A stretch of DNA of 64,000 nt from Sympetrum striolatum (taxonomy: Eukaryota > Arthropoda > Insecta > Odonata > Libellulidae): the NCBI GenBank assembly GCA_947579665.1, contig OX388341.1, positions 25,615,147-25,679,146 of the forward strand, written 5' to 3'. Both the position numbers and the translations under genes were made by a program. The notes under the pieces were generated by a model. The model had not been told where the DNA came from, ran no database searches, and saw only the letters and a program-made list of their open reading frames with translations. Shown piece by piece: positions 11,180-25,479 of the stretch (its first letter is position 1; the number at the start of each line of letters is the position of its first letter).

Positions 11180-13795
11180 TAAATGAAATATCTTTGTTTC
11201 GAGATTTAAAATTGATTAACTCGAGCTACGCCTTATTTCTTTACCATGAATTTAGGATCACAATTTCAGTGACTTACGTCATTCTACTGAAATATTTTGT
11301 CGATAAATATAATATTCGTCGAAGATTTGTTGGTATCTACTGTTGACCTAAGGCCTTCCTGCAAAAATCGATCGAAAATGTTCGTTTTCACATGCGGGAA
11401 GTACGATCTGAAAAAAATAAGCTTAAATCAGTTTAAACATTGATTATTCCCTCTTATCTCTTAATTAAACAACGAATATACCTCAGCAACCCAGCATCGG
11501 AGCGTAGCTTTCATTTCAAGAGCGATATCAGTTTCAGAGCACTCAACAAAATGGTCTTTGATTCCGTATCCCTTGGAGCACACTAAATATCGTCAATGGA
11601 CAAAAACGGACTGGATGAATGGACATCTAAGTACATCAATCTCATAAATCGTTTGCGGAGATAGATGGCCGTATCCCTCTCGATCATTGACGAAAAACCC
11701 GCACACAAGGAATTATTTTTCCGCGTGCCTATTTCGATCTCGGATACAATGGGAAAGTGCTTCGTCGCTTTCAATCGTAATAGCGGAAATGAGAACGGTT
11801 TGATCGTTGGTGATAAGTGGAGGAAATAGGAGTGGGGTTTGAATCGTATGGTTGGGAAAGGGAAAGAAAAGGGAAAGAGGCGTAGGATTGGGAGAGAGAG
11901 GATGGGGGATCGGATGAATGAAAGAGATGGGGAAAAGAGATAGGAAGTGAGCGAATGCATGTGGAGAAAAAAATAGAACGAGAGGGAGTGCACCATGTCT
12001 ATAAACTGAGATTGTTTTTGAATACGAGAGTTGATGTTTAAACAAAGACCTTTTTATATATTTCAAGTATGTTGGTATTGTAGTATTAACTTCAATCTGT
12101 ATATTGATGTAGGTAGTGTTGGTTATTAGAAGGATTTATCTATGAGTGTAGAATCTCTAGCAATACAATATGAACGTATTTCAACATCTGATCTCTAAGT
12201 CAAAGTACGCTGAATATGATGAATAGCGGCTTAAAATTATGGAAGCCATGCATCGTTGTTAGAATATTATTAGTTTTAGATTATTTTAGTAACACCTAAA
12301 AGGAAGCTAAGCTTGCGTGAGAATTGTTATATTTTATCATTTCATACATTTAAACATGTTGTCAATATTAAAATTGTACCTCAGTTATAAATTTTGAGAA
12401 TTGAGGATCTTTGTTTGTACGTGAAAAGTAGATAAAATTCTAAATCTCCACTAAACCAAGCATATGATTTTTCAATGTTCTCTACAAAGAATTTATCGTA
12501 TTTGATATTGTAATTACTTCATTAATCAAACTAATAACTATAAATCATATTTTATAGAGATTTTCATAGTATTCTGATACACACTAATATCCAAATAATG
12601 AAGAAAATAATTAAACTCACTGTAGTGAAAGTAAAACGGCCTTTTCAAAAAAAGAAATATTTTTTAGTCCATTTAAAAACTGACCTGCTGATTTGTTCAG
12701 CCTTGTTACTATACAAATCAGAAGGTCAATTTGTTTGTAAATATCGGGAATATTTTTAATGAGCTATACGAGTATAAATACGTCTTTATCAGAATATTTT
12801 CGTTACCCATTCAACCAATGTAATGTAAGCGTTAATCTGGAAAAATACAGCTTATTCTGGGATCAATTAGACCTAAGTTTTGGAAGTTATGTAGGGGAAA
12901 AATAACAACACGGATGTGAAAAGTTTTATAAGAAATGTGCTCTTTATTTATCGTTACTTTCTTGCATATCAATTCCAGACAATGGGAGCATTAATGAATG
13001 ATTAAGAAAAGAACGCTTCCTGGCTCAAAGAAAATTGAATCATAAATATATGTTTTAGCTATAGTAGCTGTTGTTATATCGTTACCTTTTATATTATTTG
13101 GGGCTTTGAAAACGCATTGAAAATGCGTCTTAGATTCATTAATGTACGGTGTGCCTCTTTTGATTCAACTAAGGGATACAGCTTCCCTGTATTCCTCTAA
13201 GCAGTCCCCCAAGGTATTCATAGGGTTTCCCTGTCCTCAATATAGAGACTAATTTAAGTTTGTTTCATCAATTAGATATCCAAATAACATGGATTGTCAG
13301 TGGTTTAACTCAATCACGCAACGATGGACATCTGGTGGTTATGCCCCGATCCGAAATCGAATGCATTAGATACGAAGTGAAAGCCGAAATTGACCGTGCA
13401 TTGATTTTGTATTGAACTTACATGGGTTTAGTTTTATTTGATAATCAAATGGAAATGATTTCCGTTTTCCTATAACTTATTGAATAGCGAGTAAACAAAT
13501 ATAGTTTACTAATGTATTTCTCTGATAGCGACACAAAAGCAAGTGTGCCTATAATTAAATCTATCTAATGCTGTTAACCAAACTACAAAAATATCAAAAT
13601 ATGATGCTTTTTCTGCTCAGAGTCTATAAAAATTGCACAACAAAATTAGGTATACGATACCCATTCGAAATTATAATCGCGATCTCGAATTCGCTTTATA
13701 AACCTGGATTACCGCTGTCTCATAAGTTCTCACATACTTGTTTGACTTGTTCTTGCTTATCAGTCCAAAATTTAAAGCTCTATAAAAAGAACGGC
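11180..13795. other. AT-rich non-coding stretch with one purine tract
   Basis: Purine-rich at about 11,820-11,990 (GGGAAAGGGAAAG-type sequence). Overlapping minus-strand frames of 137 and 117 codons are open there because of that composition. Otherwise nothing recognised. Confidence 0.45.
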
Positions 13796-13799
13796 TGAA

Positions 13800-15480
13800 C
13801 GATACAATCAGGAGAATGAAGGGGAAAGGTGAATAAATCGCAGTGGGAGAAAACGTCGGAGAGAAGATGGAAATGGAGGATAAACAAGTGAGAAATAAGT
13901 CGAGAGAGTGAGAGGGTGTGCAGTGGAGAGAAACAATCGGTAAAAAGGGGGCGGATGATAAAGTGGGGGAAGATAGGATGGATGGTATGGACAGTTGGAG
14001 AAAGGGGAGCGGAGGACGGAAGGAGTACAACTTGGGCGTGACATACGTGAGTTACACGGGTAGGGCTACAGGAGAGTGGGGTTCGGTCACGTGGTCAGGT
14101 GATGAGGAAAGTGAGCAGGATCCTGAGGATTCCGTACGTTTCGTTCTTTAGGTTGAGAAGGAGTGATAAGAATAGGGGAAAGTTAAGGAATAAGTTAGGA
14201 GGAAAGAGAGACATGAATAAGTCTGGACAAAGAAATAAGAAAATGGCTTTAACTTTTTCAAACATTATAACTGAAGAACTTTCTGAAAATAAGGTAATAT
14301 ACAAGTATATAAGTTTTCAACTAGATAACATTCTCAGTGTTTTCATGTCCACCGTTTGGATACCATGATCTTTTTAAATAATTTTTGCTGAAAAATATTT
14401 CAAAAGCAGACAATAGCAAAGAGAGATGGGGTGCTAATATACAGGATTAAAAGAAGAAATCGAATAATTATGAATTGGCAGGAATAACTTTTGTAAGCTT
14501 CGTAGATCATAAATGTTGAGATTCTGGAGGATCAGATTTATAAAAGAGAGTAAGAAAAATGGATCGATTATGATAGTGTTTGAGGATTATGAAGGGGATA
14601 TCTAGTTAGTTAATTATAGTACTAGTTAATAAGAAATTAGAAAGTTGTAAAAGAAAGCGAGTTAAAGTTAGAAAGGAAATTGAGATTGGGTTAGATATAA
14701 GATGTGTGAATGGCATGACATGTAGATGGTACTAGAGAAAGATTTTTTGATAAAGTATGAATTAGGGTAATAATAAAACTGGAACAAATTATTGAATATG
14801 GTGGATGATGTCTTTATGAAAATTTACGAAGTCTGATGGAGCAGCATGGAATGATAGAATAAAAAGGGAAGGAAAATAGGAATTTAAAGGAAGGAAGAAA
14901 ATAGATCGCGAAATGGATAAAGGAAATAAAAAGAAATATAAGAACAACTGTAGAATAAATGGGAGGGATTGAGAATTTCAGGAAGTAGAGGATTAAGTTG
15001 ACAGTAATAGAAGCAAATCCATAGAGAGAACCAAAGAGTAGTAGAGAAAAAATTGTTATGTAGTAGAGTGGAATACAAGGAAGAAATAGGTAGAGTATAA
15101 GAGAATTTGATTAAAAGAGAGAGTATGGGGAAAGAAGGAGGAAGGAAAGAAAACCAGGTAAGATGAAGGTTCAAACAAAAGGTAAAATGGAAAAATTCAG
15201 CGAAGGAGTGGAGTGGAAGAGAAGGAGGAGAAAAATGTAGGGTTTGTGATAATACAGAAAATGGGGAGGGATATAGAGCGAGAGATGTGTAGCGAAGAAA
15301 GAGCTGAAAAAGGGCGCTGGTTTTCGAAAGACGAGAAACAGAGGGAAAACAGGTGGCGTGGAAGGGAGTGTGTGTCGGGAATGAGCGGTATAAATGGGAA
15401 GGTGAGGAAGTGTTTGGACGGAATGGGTGTCGAAGACGTGCGTTGAAGGCTAAAGGTTGGCGAATTTAAGGTAGGATGGG
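13800..15480. repeat. 1.7-kb purine-rich region
   Basis: The plus strand is strongly A/G-biased for about 1.7 kb, interrupted only around 14,230-14,400. It lacks a fixed period; GGAAA, GAGAG and AAGG words recur. Minus-strand frames of 69 to 119 codons read as low-complexity S/L/F/P. It may be very old simple sequence. It is the longest such region in the window. Confidence 0.55.
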
Positions 15481-15484
15481 GAGA

Positions 15485-18400
15485 TAATCTGTTGATATCG
15501 AACCATTCCTTTTGTTACCGAAGATATATATTAATACACACATATATAGCTGTCGAAGTACTTTAACATTAAACTCATTTCATGCCTTCGATCTTTTTTA
15601 CATTTATTGTGATTGTGGTCTCAGATTTTTTTATAATGTTGACTCAAATGCCTTTCGATTCAAAGTAGTTATTCACATCACATGTAAGATACGTGATCGG
15701 GAATTACATACTCTGGAAATTGGGGATTTTTTTGTTCGGATTTGTTAATACATTTTGCAACCATTTATTTTCTTTTCATCATGTGGTTTCGTGTATTTCT
15801 ATTTGTGGCCCAGAATGCGTTCAACGCTGTATCGATTCACCTTAAATGGATATGACCGCGTGAAGTCAATTCCGTTGAGTTTTCGGACCGCAGTTTCAGT
15901 GTCCTTAAATTTAAATCGTTTAGCTCTTTTATTTAATTATTTTAAAATAAACATTTTTGGAGTAGGATGAACGCTCAATATTGTGATGATATCAGTACCA
16001 GAACAGATTTGTCTCAGATAATGATCGTAAATACTTACTATACTAATTAAAGCTGACTATTTTTAATCTCATTATTAATTTACGGTAGCATAAAAATAAA
16101 TTAAGAAATTATTGTAACTATGGTAATTTAATTATTCTTATATATCTATAGTTTAAATTAAGGATTGTTTTTATCGAGACCAAGATAGTCATGAACGGAG
16201 AAAAATGTAGTTGGAATTTTTTTCACGGCTTAGGAACTGGACTTAATTTTGGAACACAATACACGCATGAATGTGTGTATGTAGATAACGCTACGCAAAT
16301 ACACATATGGCCTTTTGTTGATTTATTTTTGGAACCCTTTTTACTTACGATTCCCGCAGAGAACACAATTTCCGTTTCAATACACCCACTTCAGCTATCC
16401 GTTCCATCATCTCAGCGATTCCTCAAATATATAAAGATAACCTCCTCCCATCTTTTCTCCTCAACACCATTTATCGAGGCCCAATATATGAAACCGAATC
16501 GATTCCATTCACACCACACATGCACTCCACGACCATTCAATATCTGTTGCCAACCGTGCTGTATTCCCTTTAACCCGCGTTCCCTTCTTTGCTCTCTCGA
16601 CTCTCCTTTTCTTGCAGCATTTCCCAAATACATTCTCTCTCCCCTTTCAACATTGCACCGTCCTCCCCTCTTTTAGCTTCCAGTTAGTTGGACGAAAGGA
16701 AAATCGTCCACTTTGGATGCAGAAGTAAATTGAGCCTATTTTTCTGTTTCCCTCGGCCATTTCATCGCGGTATCATATTATCTCCTTAGATCTCCTTTCA
16801 TCTCTTCCATTTTGTTTGTTTATGATATCAGAATGAGTTAGTTACTGCATTCTATTGACACAAACAATCAATGTAATTTGTTTTACATAGTTTATCTTCC
16901 TTCTCTTATTCGTCTATTTTGTAAAATATGTTGTGGTTACTTTTCATGCTTCGCCTTCCTTAATCTTTTCGTTGTCCTCGACATCTTCTCTTATATATTT
17001 ATCCATCTCCTTTTCTTTTTTATAGATATTTTATAAAGTTAATATACAAGTATTATCCTAAATTTCCTGTTTTCATGCAGCTTATAAGTTAATATTGCAA
17101 CAAATATAATATTTATTACTTATTTTAATCAATAGCTCACACCTACGAGAATGATTATATATTCAACGGCATTTACTTATCTTTTTAGGATTTGAAACGA
17201 AGTAAGCACAAATTTAAAGTTTTCGAAATAAATTTCATGATATATCTCCAATTGTTGTCTGCGAGTTTGCGTGTCTGCGTTAGTGATAAAAATTCTTGGT
17301 CACGTTGCGTTCCTTCTGAATTCAATTTGCGATATTCCAAGCACCGGACTGCAACCAGATATATAGATATTGATTGTCATGGTGATGCATCTTCTTTGTC
17401 CCTATATTTTATCTTTAATGAAGGGCATATTTATTCATCATTGTCAATTTATTAATTAAATGAAACGCATATTTATTATTGCCTTTGATATAACCTTTAG
17501 GGTCCGTCGCTCTTTTTATGTGTACCAAGTGTCTTTCTTGAGCGCCTCTTTTCTCCACTCCTTCCTATTGCGTCCTCTACGCTTTGATCGTGGGGTCCTA
17601 TCGTTCAATACTCCGCCCTCTCTATCCATTCGTCTTTCACCCACATTCCCTCTTTCTCCCGCTCAACCATATCCCTATGTTCTGTTCCAAGAGCCATCGA
17701 TTCACTGTAGGTCTCAACCTGGAACACCCTCTGTTCCTTCTTCGCTCCCCTCCCATCTTTATTCTGCCTTAGTGACAATGGTTCCCCAGGCAAAAAGGAG
17801 TCGGAGGAGCGAAGAAAATTCAAAGGATGGCTGTGCCTATCGACCTATCGATCGCCTTGATCGATAACTCGAACGGTTGATTGATGCGCAGGAGCCTGTC
17901 TGTAGTCCCGTCCACTGGAGCGATATACCTGTTCGCGTACATGGCTTCCCTTTTGAACCATTATGTGGAAGGAGAGATTTGGAATAGGCGTTTGCGGTGC
18001 AAAGAGTGCTACCGCTCTTCAGACCGTGATTAGGAGAATGCCCTTCTTCGGTCCGAGCGCCTTTTATCGTTTTCTTGAAAGTGAATTCAACAAATCAAAC
18101 GACGGGGTATCGCAGGGGTCGGCGGGTGGGGCTTAAGAGCGCGGAAATTTATAAAAGAAAACGCAGTTGGAAACTAATCTATCGGACGATACTCTTTCCG
18201 ATAATCGTATACTGCAGGAAAGAATAAGTGCATGTTTGATTGGTCATAATTTTGGATCAATTGATGCCCAGCGAAGGTTATATTTATAGCATTTGGCGGA
18301 GAGTATGAGCTTATTTAAAGATGAGCGGAGATTCTCCCTTGCGCGCGTTCACTGAGTGAAAAGTTTGAAAATTGCGATGGAAATTTCCTTGTTTCTCTTT

Positions 18401-19960
18401 CTTATTATTACCGTTCATAATTAGGTAAATTAATTTAGAGCATATCAAAATTAACGGCATTTTCTTCTGGGTTAAATAAAGACTTGAAATTCTATTTTAA
18501 AAGTTGATTATCTATACGAAAGAGAATAGATCGATTGAATACGGAAAGTTAAAGAAAGCACTCCCCTATATGTTATTTATTCTACATAATTTTTTTACCT
18601 GTCTCGTATTACCTCGTAATCATCCTGAAGTAATTGCAAGAAACTCGTTTCTGTAGATATTTACAGTACAGTTTACATTAGTGTTAGTCGAGTGATTTAA
18701 GTAAGCATTTTAATTAAGAACTGATTTACGGATTTTATTCAATAAAATTTACAATGAATCAATTCAGGGTTCAAATATCTACTCCGATTCTCCGAATAAT
18801 ATTATATTGGTATATTGCAAATAATAAATGAGAGAGAGAAAATTAGTCACTAAAGGACATTTTCTGTGTCTTAACTATCTGTCTCATCAAGGCCGTGAAA
18901 ATTTACTGGCTAAACGGATACGAATGTATTTTCTTGGTGTCGAAAAATACCACATCTTGTTTTCCGAACTATGTTTCTATTCACAATCCAGTGGTGTATG
19001 GTGCAGTCGAGACCGATACAAGAGGAGATTACAGTTTTGAGGCATTCTAACAGATCTAACTTTAAACTTAAAGTTTCTGCAGTATAAGTTTAGAAAAGTA
19101 CCGGTGGACGAATATTTTATGTCGCTTTCTTATCTTATTTCTGCAGAGGGCTAAGTATGGAAATTTGATGTAATTTTCCTGTAAAAATGTTTTAACAATT
19201 AATTTTGACTATTATTCAGCACAGTCAGGCACAATAGTTGCCATGAAATAATCCAAAAGCAAACAATTATTATGAACTAAAATTAACAAAAAAAGGAAAC
19301 TCTTTCATTAATATTTGTTTTACATATATTAATCATACTTGTTATATCTGTAGAAATTTTTTAGAAGCAAGGTTATTGGTATTTAAAATATTTCATAAAT
19401 GTAAAGCATCAGAAATTATTTTTCCCGATGAATTCCATGATGATGCCTTATTTTCTCCTAAATGTTCGCATCATGGCTGAGCATATCAATATCAAAAGAA
19501 ATTTTTATCATCAAAGGAGGATAATTGCGTTGGAAGACCGTGTCAAAAATTACATTTGAAATATTTTAATTTGCATTAAGGCTAATGAAATCGCTTTATT
19601 TCCTTAACGAATTTATGAAATTTCGATCCAAACCCACTCAGAAAAAGCATCACTTAGTCAGAGATGAATACTAATTTTGATAAATGTCTTCGTTTTCTCA
19701 TTACTAATTGAGACGCCCCCCCTTCGATGCGAAAGCTCTTCATCTCCCTCCATCTAAGTTGTTTGCTCTGATTCCTTAAATTGGTTTGATGTAAACTCTT
19801 ATATTTAAATATATTTAAAGTCTTTGAAAATTGTGTTGTTAAATATTGGATTTCTTCTCAGTAAAGAATGAAATAACTTCGTGGGACAAAAGATTTACAA
19901 TGGGCCACAATAGGGAATACCTTTGCGAGTCTTTCTCAAGTTTGCCCAATATTGAAGGAG
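15485..19960. other. non-coding stretch with pyrimidine tracts
   Basis: No gene recognised. Pyrimidine-rich tracts lie at about 16,385-16,680, 16,900-17,010 and 17,535-17,780. The last gives way abruptly to purine-rich sequence near 17,790 and then to a GC-richer patch to about 18,360. Open frames of up to 161 codons in the tracts are compositional. Confidence 0.45.
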
Positions 19961-20089
19961 TGCAGGTCATTTCACCCGAGGGAAGATGCTAAAGGACATT
20001 TCCCATGCATTTACACGATGCGTAGCATTGTTCATCCTTGACACATGCGACAGGTACAATTCTTTGACAGCTTTATAAGGACAGACAAG

Positions 20090-20640
20090 TAGGTTGGAAG
20101 GTGATGAGGCTAGGGTGAGAAGGGGCATCGATTTGTTGAGACGTAAGAGAAACAAGTCATAAGAAGGGAACGGAGAGATGGAAAAGGGGAGAGGATGAAG
20201 AGAGATAAAGAGGTACGTGGAAGAGAAAAATAGAGAGAGAGAGAGAGAGAAAGGAGGTGCGACTGTCGGAAACGGTTCCGTGACATGTGACATGTTTGCA
20301 TAATGGAACGGTGCCTCGCTGAGAGAAAGGAAAACGAGGAGGGGGGCAAGAATTGGAAGAGTGGGTGGGCGCAAAGATGCGGTGGAGGAGCGTGCGGAGG
20401 AATAACAGAATGGGAGATGGATGGAGAAATGACGGAGTGAAAAATGACGAAACAAAGAAGAGAGCATTTTCAGAAAAAATGAGAATGTGGGAGATATATG
20501 AAGTAGGAAACCGTTACGATAGTAGATGGTTGCGTAGGAAAAAATGCGAATGGAAGATGAGCTAGAGGCGATGGTCGTTTGGAGGTGGGAGGATTGGAGA
20601 ACGTGATCTTAGTGGCTGAGGAAATTTGTATTGTAGAAAA
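20090..20640. repeat. purine-rich tract with (GA)n core
   Basis: Plus strand A/G-rich. A perfect (GA)n microsatellite lies at about 20,231-20,249. The longest open frame in the window (166 codons, minus strand, 19,967-20,467) runs through it, but its translation contains long SLSLSLF-type runs and no domain, so it is not called. Confidence 0.55.
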
Positions 20641-20720
20641 GAGACTTTAAAAAAATGGCGATCTGATATGAATGACATTTCCATTGCATAGACATTTTTG
20701 AAAAATCCACCCGAATTCGC

Positions 20721-20776
20721 TTCCATGTCGTATGAATTATATTTTTACTTGAAAATACAATTCATACGACATGGAA
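20721..20776. repeat. 18-bp perfect inverted repeat (hairpin)
   Basis: TTCCATGTCGTATGAATT at 20,721-20,738 is the exact reverse complement of 20,759-20,776, with a 20-nt spacer. It could be the remnant of a MITE or a small hairpin RNA. Nothing decides between these. Confidence 0.6.
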
Positions 20777-20779
20777 TTA

Positions 20780-21640
20780 TAATAAAGCCAATAATTTTTT
20801 AATAGAATACGGTCCATAAACTTAGATATGAGTTTGTGATTTGTTTATTTTTCCACACTTAATAAGATGTCAGACTAGCGAAAGTTTAGCTTAATGTGGT
20901 TAAAAACATTATATGACGATAGTCCATTATAAATGATGAAAAATAACTCAAAGAAATAAGAAGAACAAGAAAAGATCGTAGAATATTTCGTGTCAGATCA
21001 TGAGAGAGGTAAATTCAACTAAATATGTTCATTTCTCTTAAAAGTCGTTGAACCTAAGTCATCGTGAACATATAAAATATCTAAGGAAATGCATACATTC
21101 TATGGAATTAGCTGTATTTCAATATCTTATTTAATTAATTATCTGCCATAGGTTTGTTCGTGGTAGAAGGTAGATATAACGAGGAAATAAGTTATTTAAT
21201 CAAATCTGTCATACGCCACATAGAACGCGGATGTATACCTATTTAGACAAATGCAGACTTGTTTTCGGTTCGGTTTCTTTTGCATTGCATAGAAAAAAAT
21301 ATATTTCTTAACTTCCAACGATTGGATTCAGTATCAGAAATTTCTAATTTTATATATGATCATGAGTTTATAATCTACGTATTACATACAAACAAATCGT
21401 AAACACATAATTAATTATCTGGAGTATTTTTGATAAGTTCTTGATAACCACATCTTTCGGATTACTCTCTTAGCTAAGTAATTTCATGAAAATACACAGG
21501 TTAAATATACGCTTCAATATACGTTCCATATTCCAAGTGCATGCTTTTATGATTATTTTCTCTAGATTTGTTAGTAGAAAGTTGAAAATATCAAATTTAA
21601 AAACGAAGAAACATGTTAACTCACGGCCTGACATACATAA
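20780..21640. other. AT-rich non-coding stretch
   Basis: Nothing recognised. Confidence 0.4.
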
Positions 21641-21659
21641 CTTAAATTAAACGTAAGGA

Positions 21660-22340
21660 GGCGATACAAATCCAATATCTTTTTGCCTCCGCCCGACATA
21701 AACCCTTGCACTCAAATTTCCTCCATTTTGCATTTAAATGAATCTTTGAGATCGCCATGAATTTCTAGTCCACTGGGAGGGCGAAAAAAATTAGGTCCAT
21801 ATCCAGATGCGACTCGCTGCATGGAAGGGCACACCAGGTGTCTCCATCTGGCGGATCCGGACGGAGACTGTGGAGGGGGGTAGGTCTTTGGATTCACTCC
21901 AAATGTCAGACAGCTAGCGAGAGTGGATTCGGATCGAGTAGTAGTAGTAGGGTGGGGGAGGCACGTGGGGAGAGGATCCTCTATTCCCGATTCACGTGGA
22001 AGGAACGACCGCTATGCCCCAACTCTCTCTTTCCATAGAATATGAACGTCCGCCAGGGAGAGGGAGGAAGCATCCCTTCCCATTAGGCGTGCGCCACGCG
22101 GCGATCTCTTGCGGGAAGCTATGCTATTCACGGCAGGTATTTGTTAGCCTCCCGTAAATCATACAATGCCGCTTCTACTGCGCTCAGGTACCGTGTTTAT
22201 GCTAAAACTAATAAAGCAGGTTCTTTATGAGGCGGGGCCAAGGGATTGCTCCCGGTCGCTCGTTGCCGCCGGTGTCGCTCCCACGGGGTTCTTTAAACGG
22301 TTCTATCAAACCCACGTGAGGTGCTTTTGTTTTTCGTTTC
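21660..22340. other. GC-rich, CpG-containing patch
   Basis: GC and CpG are visibly higher than in the flanks (for example GGCGGATCCGGACGGAG near 21,850 and ACGCGGCG near 22,097). A short (GTA)n run lies at about 21,938-21,951. Four short open frames cross it with no recognised motif. It might mark a promoter or 5' exon, but no start or splice structure could be supported. Confidence 0.35.
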
Positions 22341-22344
22341 TACG

Positions 22345-23370
22345 CTGGTGATTAATGGACTCCATACAAAGGAGTGCAGAGGTTTCGAAAGTCAAATAAA
22401 GGTGTATCAATTACTTTTGCGCAAGGAGAGTTATGGAGAACGTTTGAGCACTTTCTTTGGGGATAAAACACTGCGCTTGGATGAAATTTCAAAACTTTTA
22501 CTATTTCAGAAAGCCTGAGATATATTTCACCGATTAAGGATGGTTATATTAAAGGCATAGCAAATGATGTATTTCAATAAAACCATTTCAAATTTTTTCG
22601 TAAAGAAACCTAAATACAATATGAATATGGACTCCTTTTGGTTTCATCTAGTATAAAATAGGATACTGGAATAATGTATTAGTATTTTCAAGAAGTTTCT
22701 GATAGTTTTGATTGGTGAAAGGTTATCAGTTCTCTATTCCAAGCTATACTGAAAGTAAAAAGTCGACTTTTTACTAATTTGTTATTCAAATAACTGTGGA
22801 TCTTTTAAAGGTTGATGGTTTTAGTAATCCCCAACTGAAAACCTCTTATTCAGAAGTGTATTCATTAAAATTATCCCAAGGTCGACGCAGAGGTTATTAA
22901 GGCCAAGAAAAATGAAGTTGCCCAAATATTAACCAGCGCATATTTTCAAGCACGATGCGAATAACGGGTAATTCCCTTTCTCATTACTCCGAAAATCTGA
23001 ATGGGGTAATAATTTTAGCCGAGAAACCAAATTGTTAACGAAAAGATCTAAAATCTTAACGAGGCAGTATGCACGAGGCTGTGGATTCTGAATCATAAAA
23101 TACAATTTCGAGTCGGAAAGGTTCCAGCGGCGCAGCTCGGAATGAAATTCTCCACGTTATGCCGGTGTTTCCACTATTTAATGTTGATTAAGCTTCAGTG
23201 AATATTCTCTTAGGCTGGAGAGCAAACTTTGTTGGCGATTCGCGTCTTTCCACGCAAACCTACTGAGAAAAAGTTACAAGAGGGTTCGGGATTTTTGTTA
23301 CCAGAGAATTCCTTCGGAGCGGGCTTTTTTCCGCCATTTTCATACCAATGCGCAAAGTGAATGAGTAGAA
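22345..23370. other. non-coding stretch
   Basis: Nothing recognised. Confidence 0.4.
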
Positions 23371-23374
23371 CTAG

Positions 23375-23640
23375 AGGCGGATGCAGAAGGGAGCGGAGGG
23401 AAGGAGTGGCAGATAGAAAAGCGTCAGGGGCGTCTCAGAGCCAGCCGCTCCTGCCTCAGGCCTCTCTGAACATTCTCTCCCCCTTTCTCCTCCTTTCCTC
23501 TCTTCCTCTCTCTCTCTCTCCCGTCTCCATCTCATCTTTTATTTCATCGTCCTTTACTGTCAACTCTCTCACCTCCCTTTCATCTTTCCTCCATGCCTCG
23601 ACCTTCCTCGGCCGTCTTTCCCGCATACTATATGATTCTT
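23375..23640. repeat. purine tract switching to pyrimidine tract
   Basis: About 23,375-23,425 is A/G-rich on the plus strand. After about 23,435 the same strand is C/T-rich, with a (CT)n run near 23,503-23,520. The 110-codon plus frame across it is low-complexity in its second half. Confidence 0.45.
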
Positions 23641-23644
23641 TTAG

Positions 23645-25475
23645 TTACAATCCTTCCGCCGTTAATTTTCGACCTCTCAGTGTAGCCCCTTAATGAGTTT
23701 CATATATTACGTTAAAGCCAGGGGGACCTGTGTCTCGGGATTTTCTTAAGTTTCCGTTTTTAAGGGAGGGCCTTCCATGGTGGGGAACTTCGGGATGTGG
23801 AACGTTATTGATCGTCCAAATTTTCCACCTCTTGCGAGCACACGGCATTTGTGTGTTTCTCTTTCAATTGGTTGTCCATCTTAATATTTTTTGGCACGTC
23901 AATCGAAATTAATGGAGGTGTATTATTGAATAATCATTGTATTTTAATTTAAAATGTCTCACTTGTACAAGCATTAATATTGAGACGAAGTTTAATTTAT
24001 TTTAGTTATCATTTATTTATTTCAATATGAATCTAAAGGCAGCACAGTCTTAAAAATTAATTAAATGGAAGTAGATATTTATAGCGAATAAATTCAATAG
24101 CTTTTTAAAATAAATAAAGCGCAAGTATTAAAGAGGAAAGAATAGGCGGAAATGTGCAGCCAAAATATTAATTAACATTACGTAAAATATTGAAAATCTT
24201 GTAACATATCTAACAACCATAAACAGATGGAAGTTATTAACTATACATTTAGAAGTTAATTATTTTCTAGTAATTTAATTATTTATTAAAGTGACGTTAT
24301 TAATGTTGGTAGGTTATGTTTTATATTATTTTAATATTATATCGACGTTTTCAGCATCAGTATATAAGTTGACGGAAGAGCACAATAAATTTTCGATATT
24401 AAATGAATTATTAGTTAAAGAAGTGGTACTACTTCATTATAGGCAGAGAAAATTTGATTGCAGCAAGCAGGGGATTTATATTTCTAAAAATTATAAGGTC
24501 CGCGTTATATTTTATGCGTGAAAAAATTTGGCCGCTGGGTACTATATCAAATTGCCTTCTCCTCGATAAAATATGAATGTATTGATTACAAATTTTGTCG
24601 TTGTCATCAAACTGAATCTGAAATCAAATGTTACATTTATTTATTAAACCAAATGTCTGAAATATTCATGAGATATTTTTAGATATATTTATGGAGGCTG
24701 CGTACGTTAGCTAGTGAAACAAGACATTGGATTATTTAAGGCATTAGCTACTTGAAAGACTTTAAGGTAATTGCAGATTATTGAAATTGGATTTTAATGA
24801 TGACTAGGAAGTTACATATATCTAACTACACTTGTATTTGTTATGAGAATTAATATATTAGAAGTAGGGTACTAACTCATTTTAATTACGGAAAAGGTAT
24901 AATGCAAGAAAACATTTTAATCCATTCCAGTATGTGTCATAATATTTCACCATGATAAATTGATTCATTGACATCATACTTATTAGTTAAAGAATTGATT
25001 AGCTTCGTACGGGATGGAAAATAAAGAATATAGTCTGTACCGTGAAAATATAAACCATCCATGAATCATAGTTTCTCCAAAACAAATTATGATCTTTTTT
25101 CCTCTTCATATTCATGACTCTCCAAAATCACGTTAATCCTTAATTATGCTACATAAAATCGAACAAACGCGAGGCATTTTTTGCGCCCCTAGAGCTCTAT
25201 TTACCTCATTTATTCAGCGGAAGGAAACTATTATTTTCACAGCACATTTTTTAGGATAGACTTCGGTAAAATATACGACGGCACCACTTAGTATGGACAG
25301 GGATAAATGAAGTCCCGTTCTGTACAGTTTGTCAGTATGAATTTCATAACGCGGCGAAAATAAATCACGAGGCATTTCGCTCTGAATTCCACGAAGGTCT
25401 AACGTATCTCGCAAATGGTAAATCCATGTCGCTTTCCGAAAATTCCCTCACCAAAAAATTAATCAATTCACCCGT
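23645..25475. other. AT-rich non-coding stretch
   Basis: Nothing recognised, apart from short ATTT runs near 24,010. Confidence 0.45.
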
Positions 25476-25479
25476 TCCA

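Noticed and set aside
13671..14044. Two overlapping minus-strand open frames
   Set aside because: Same compositional cause in the 13.8-15.5 kb purine region.
19967..20467. Longest open frame in the window, 166 codons, minus strand
   Set aside because: It runs through a purine-rich tract; the translation is serine/leucine/phenylalanine low complexity with no domain, and an overlapping frame is also open.
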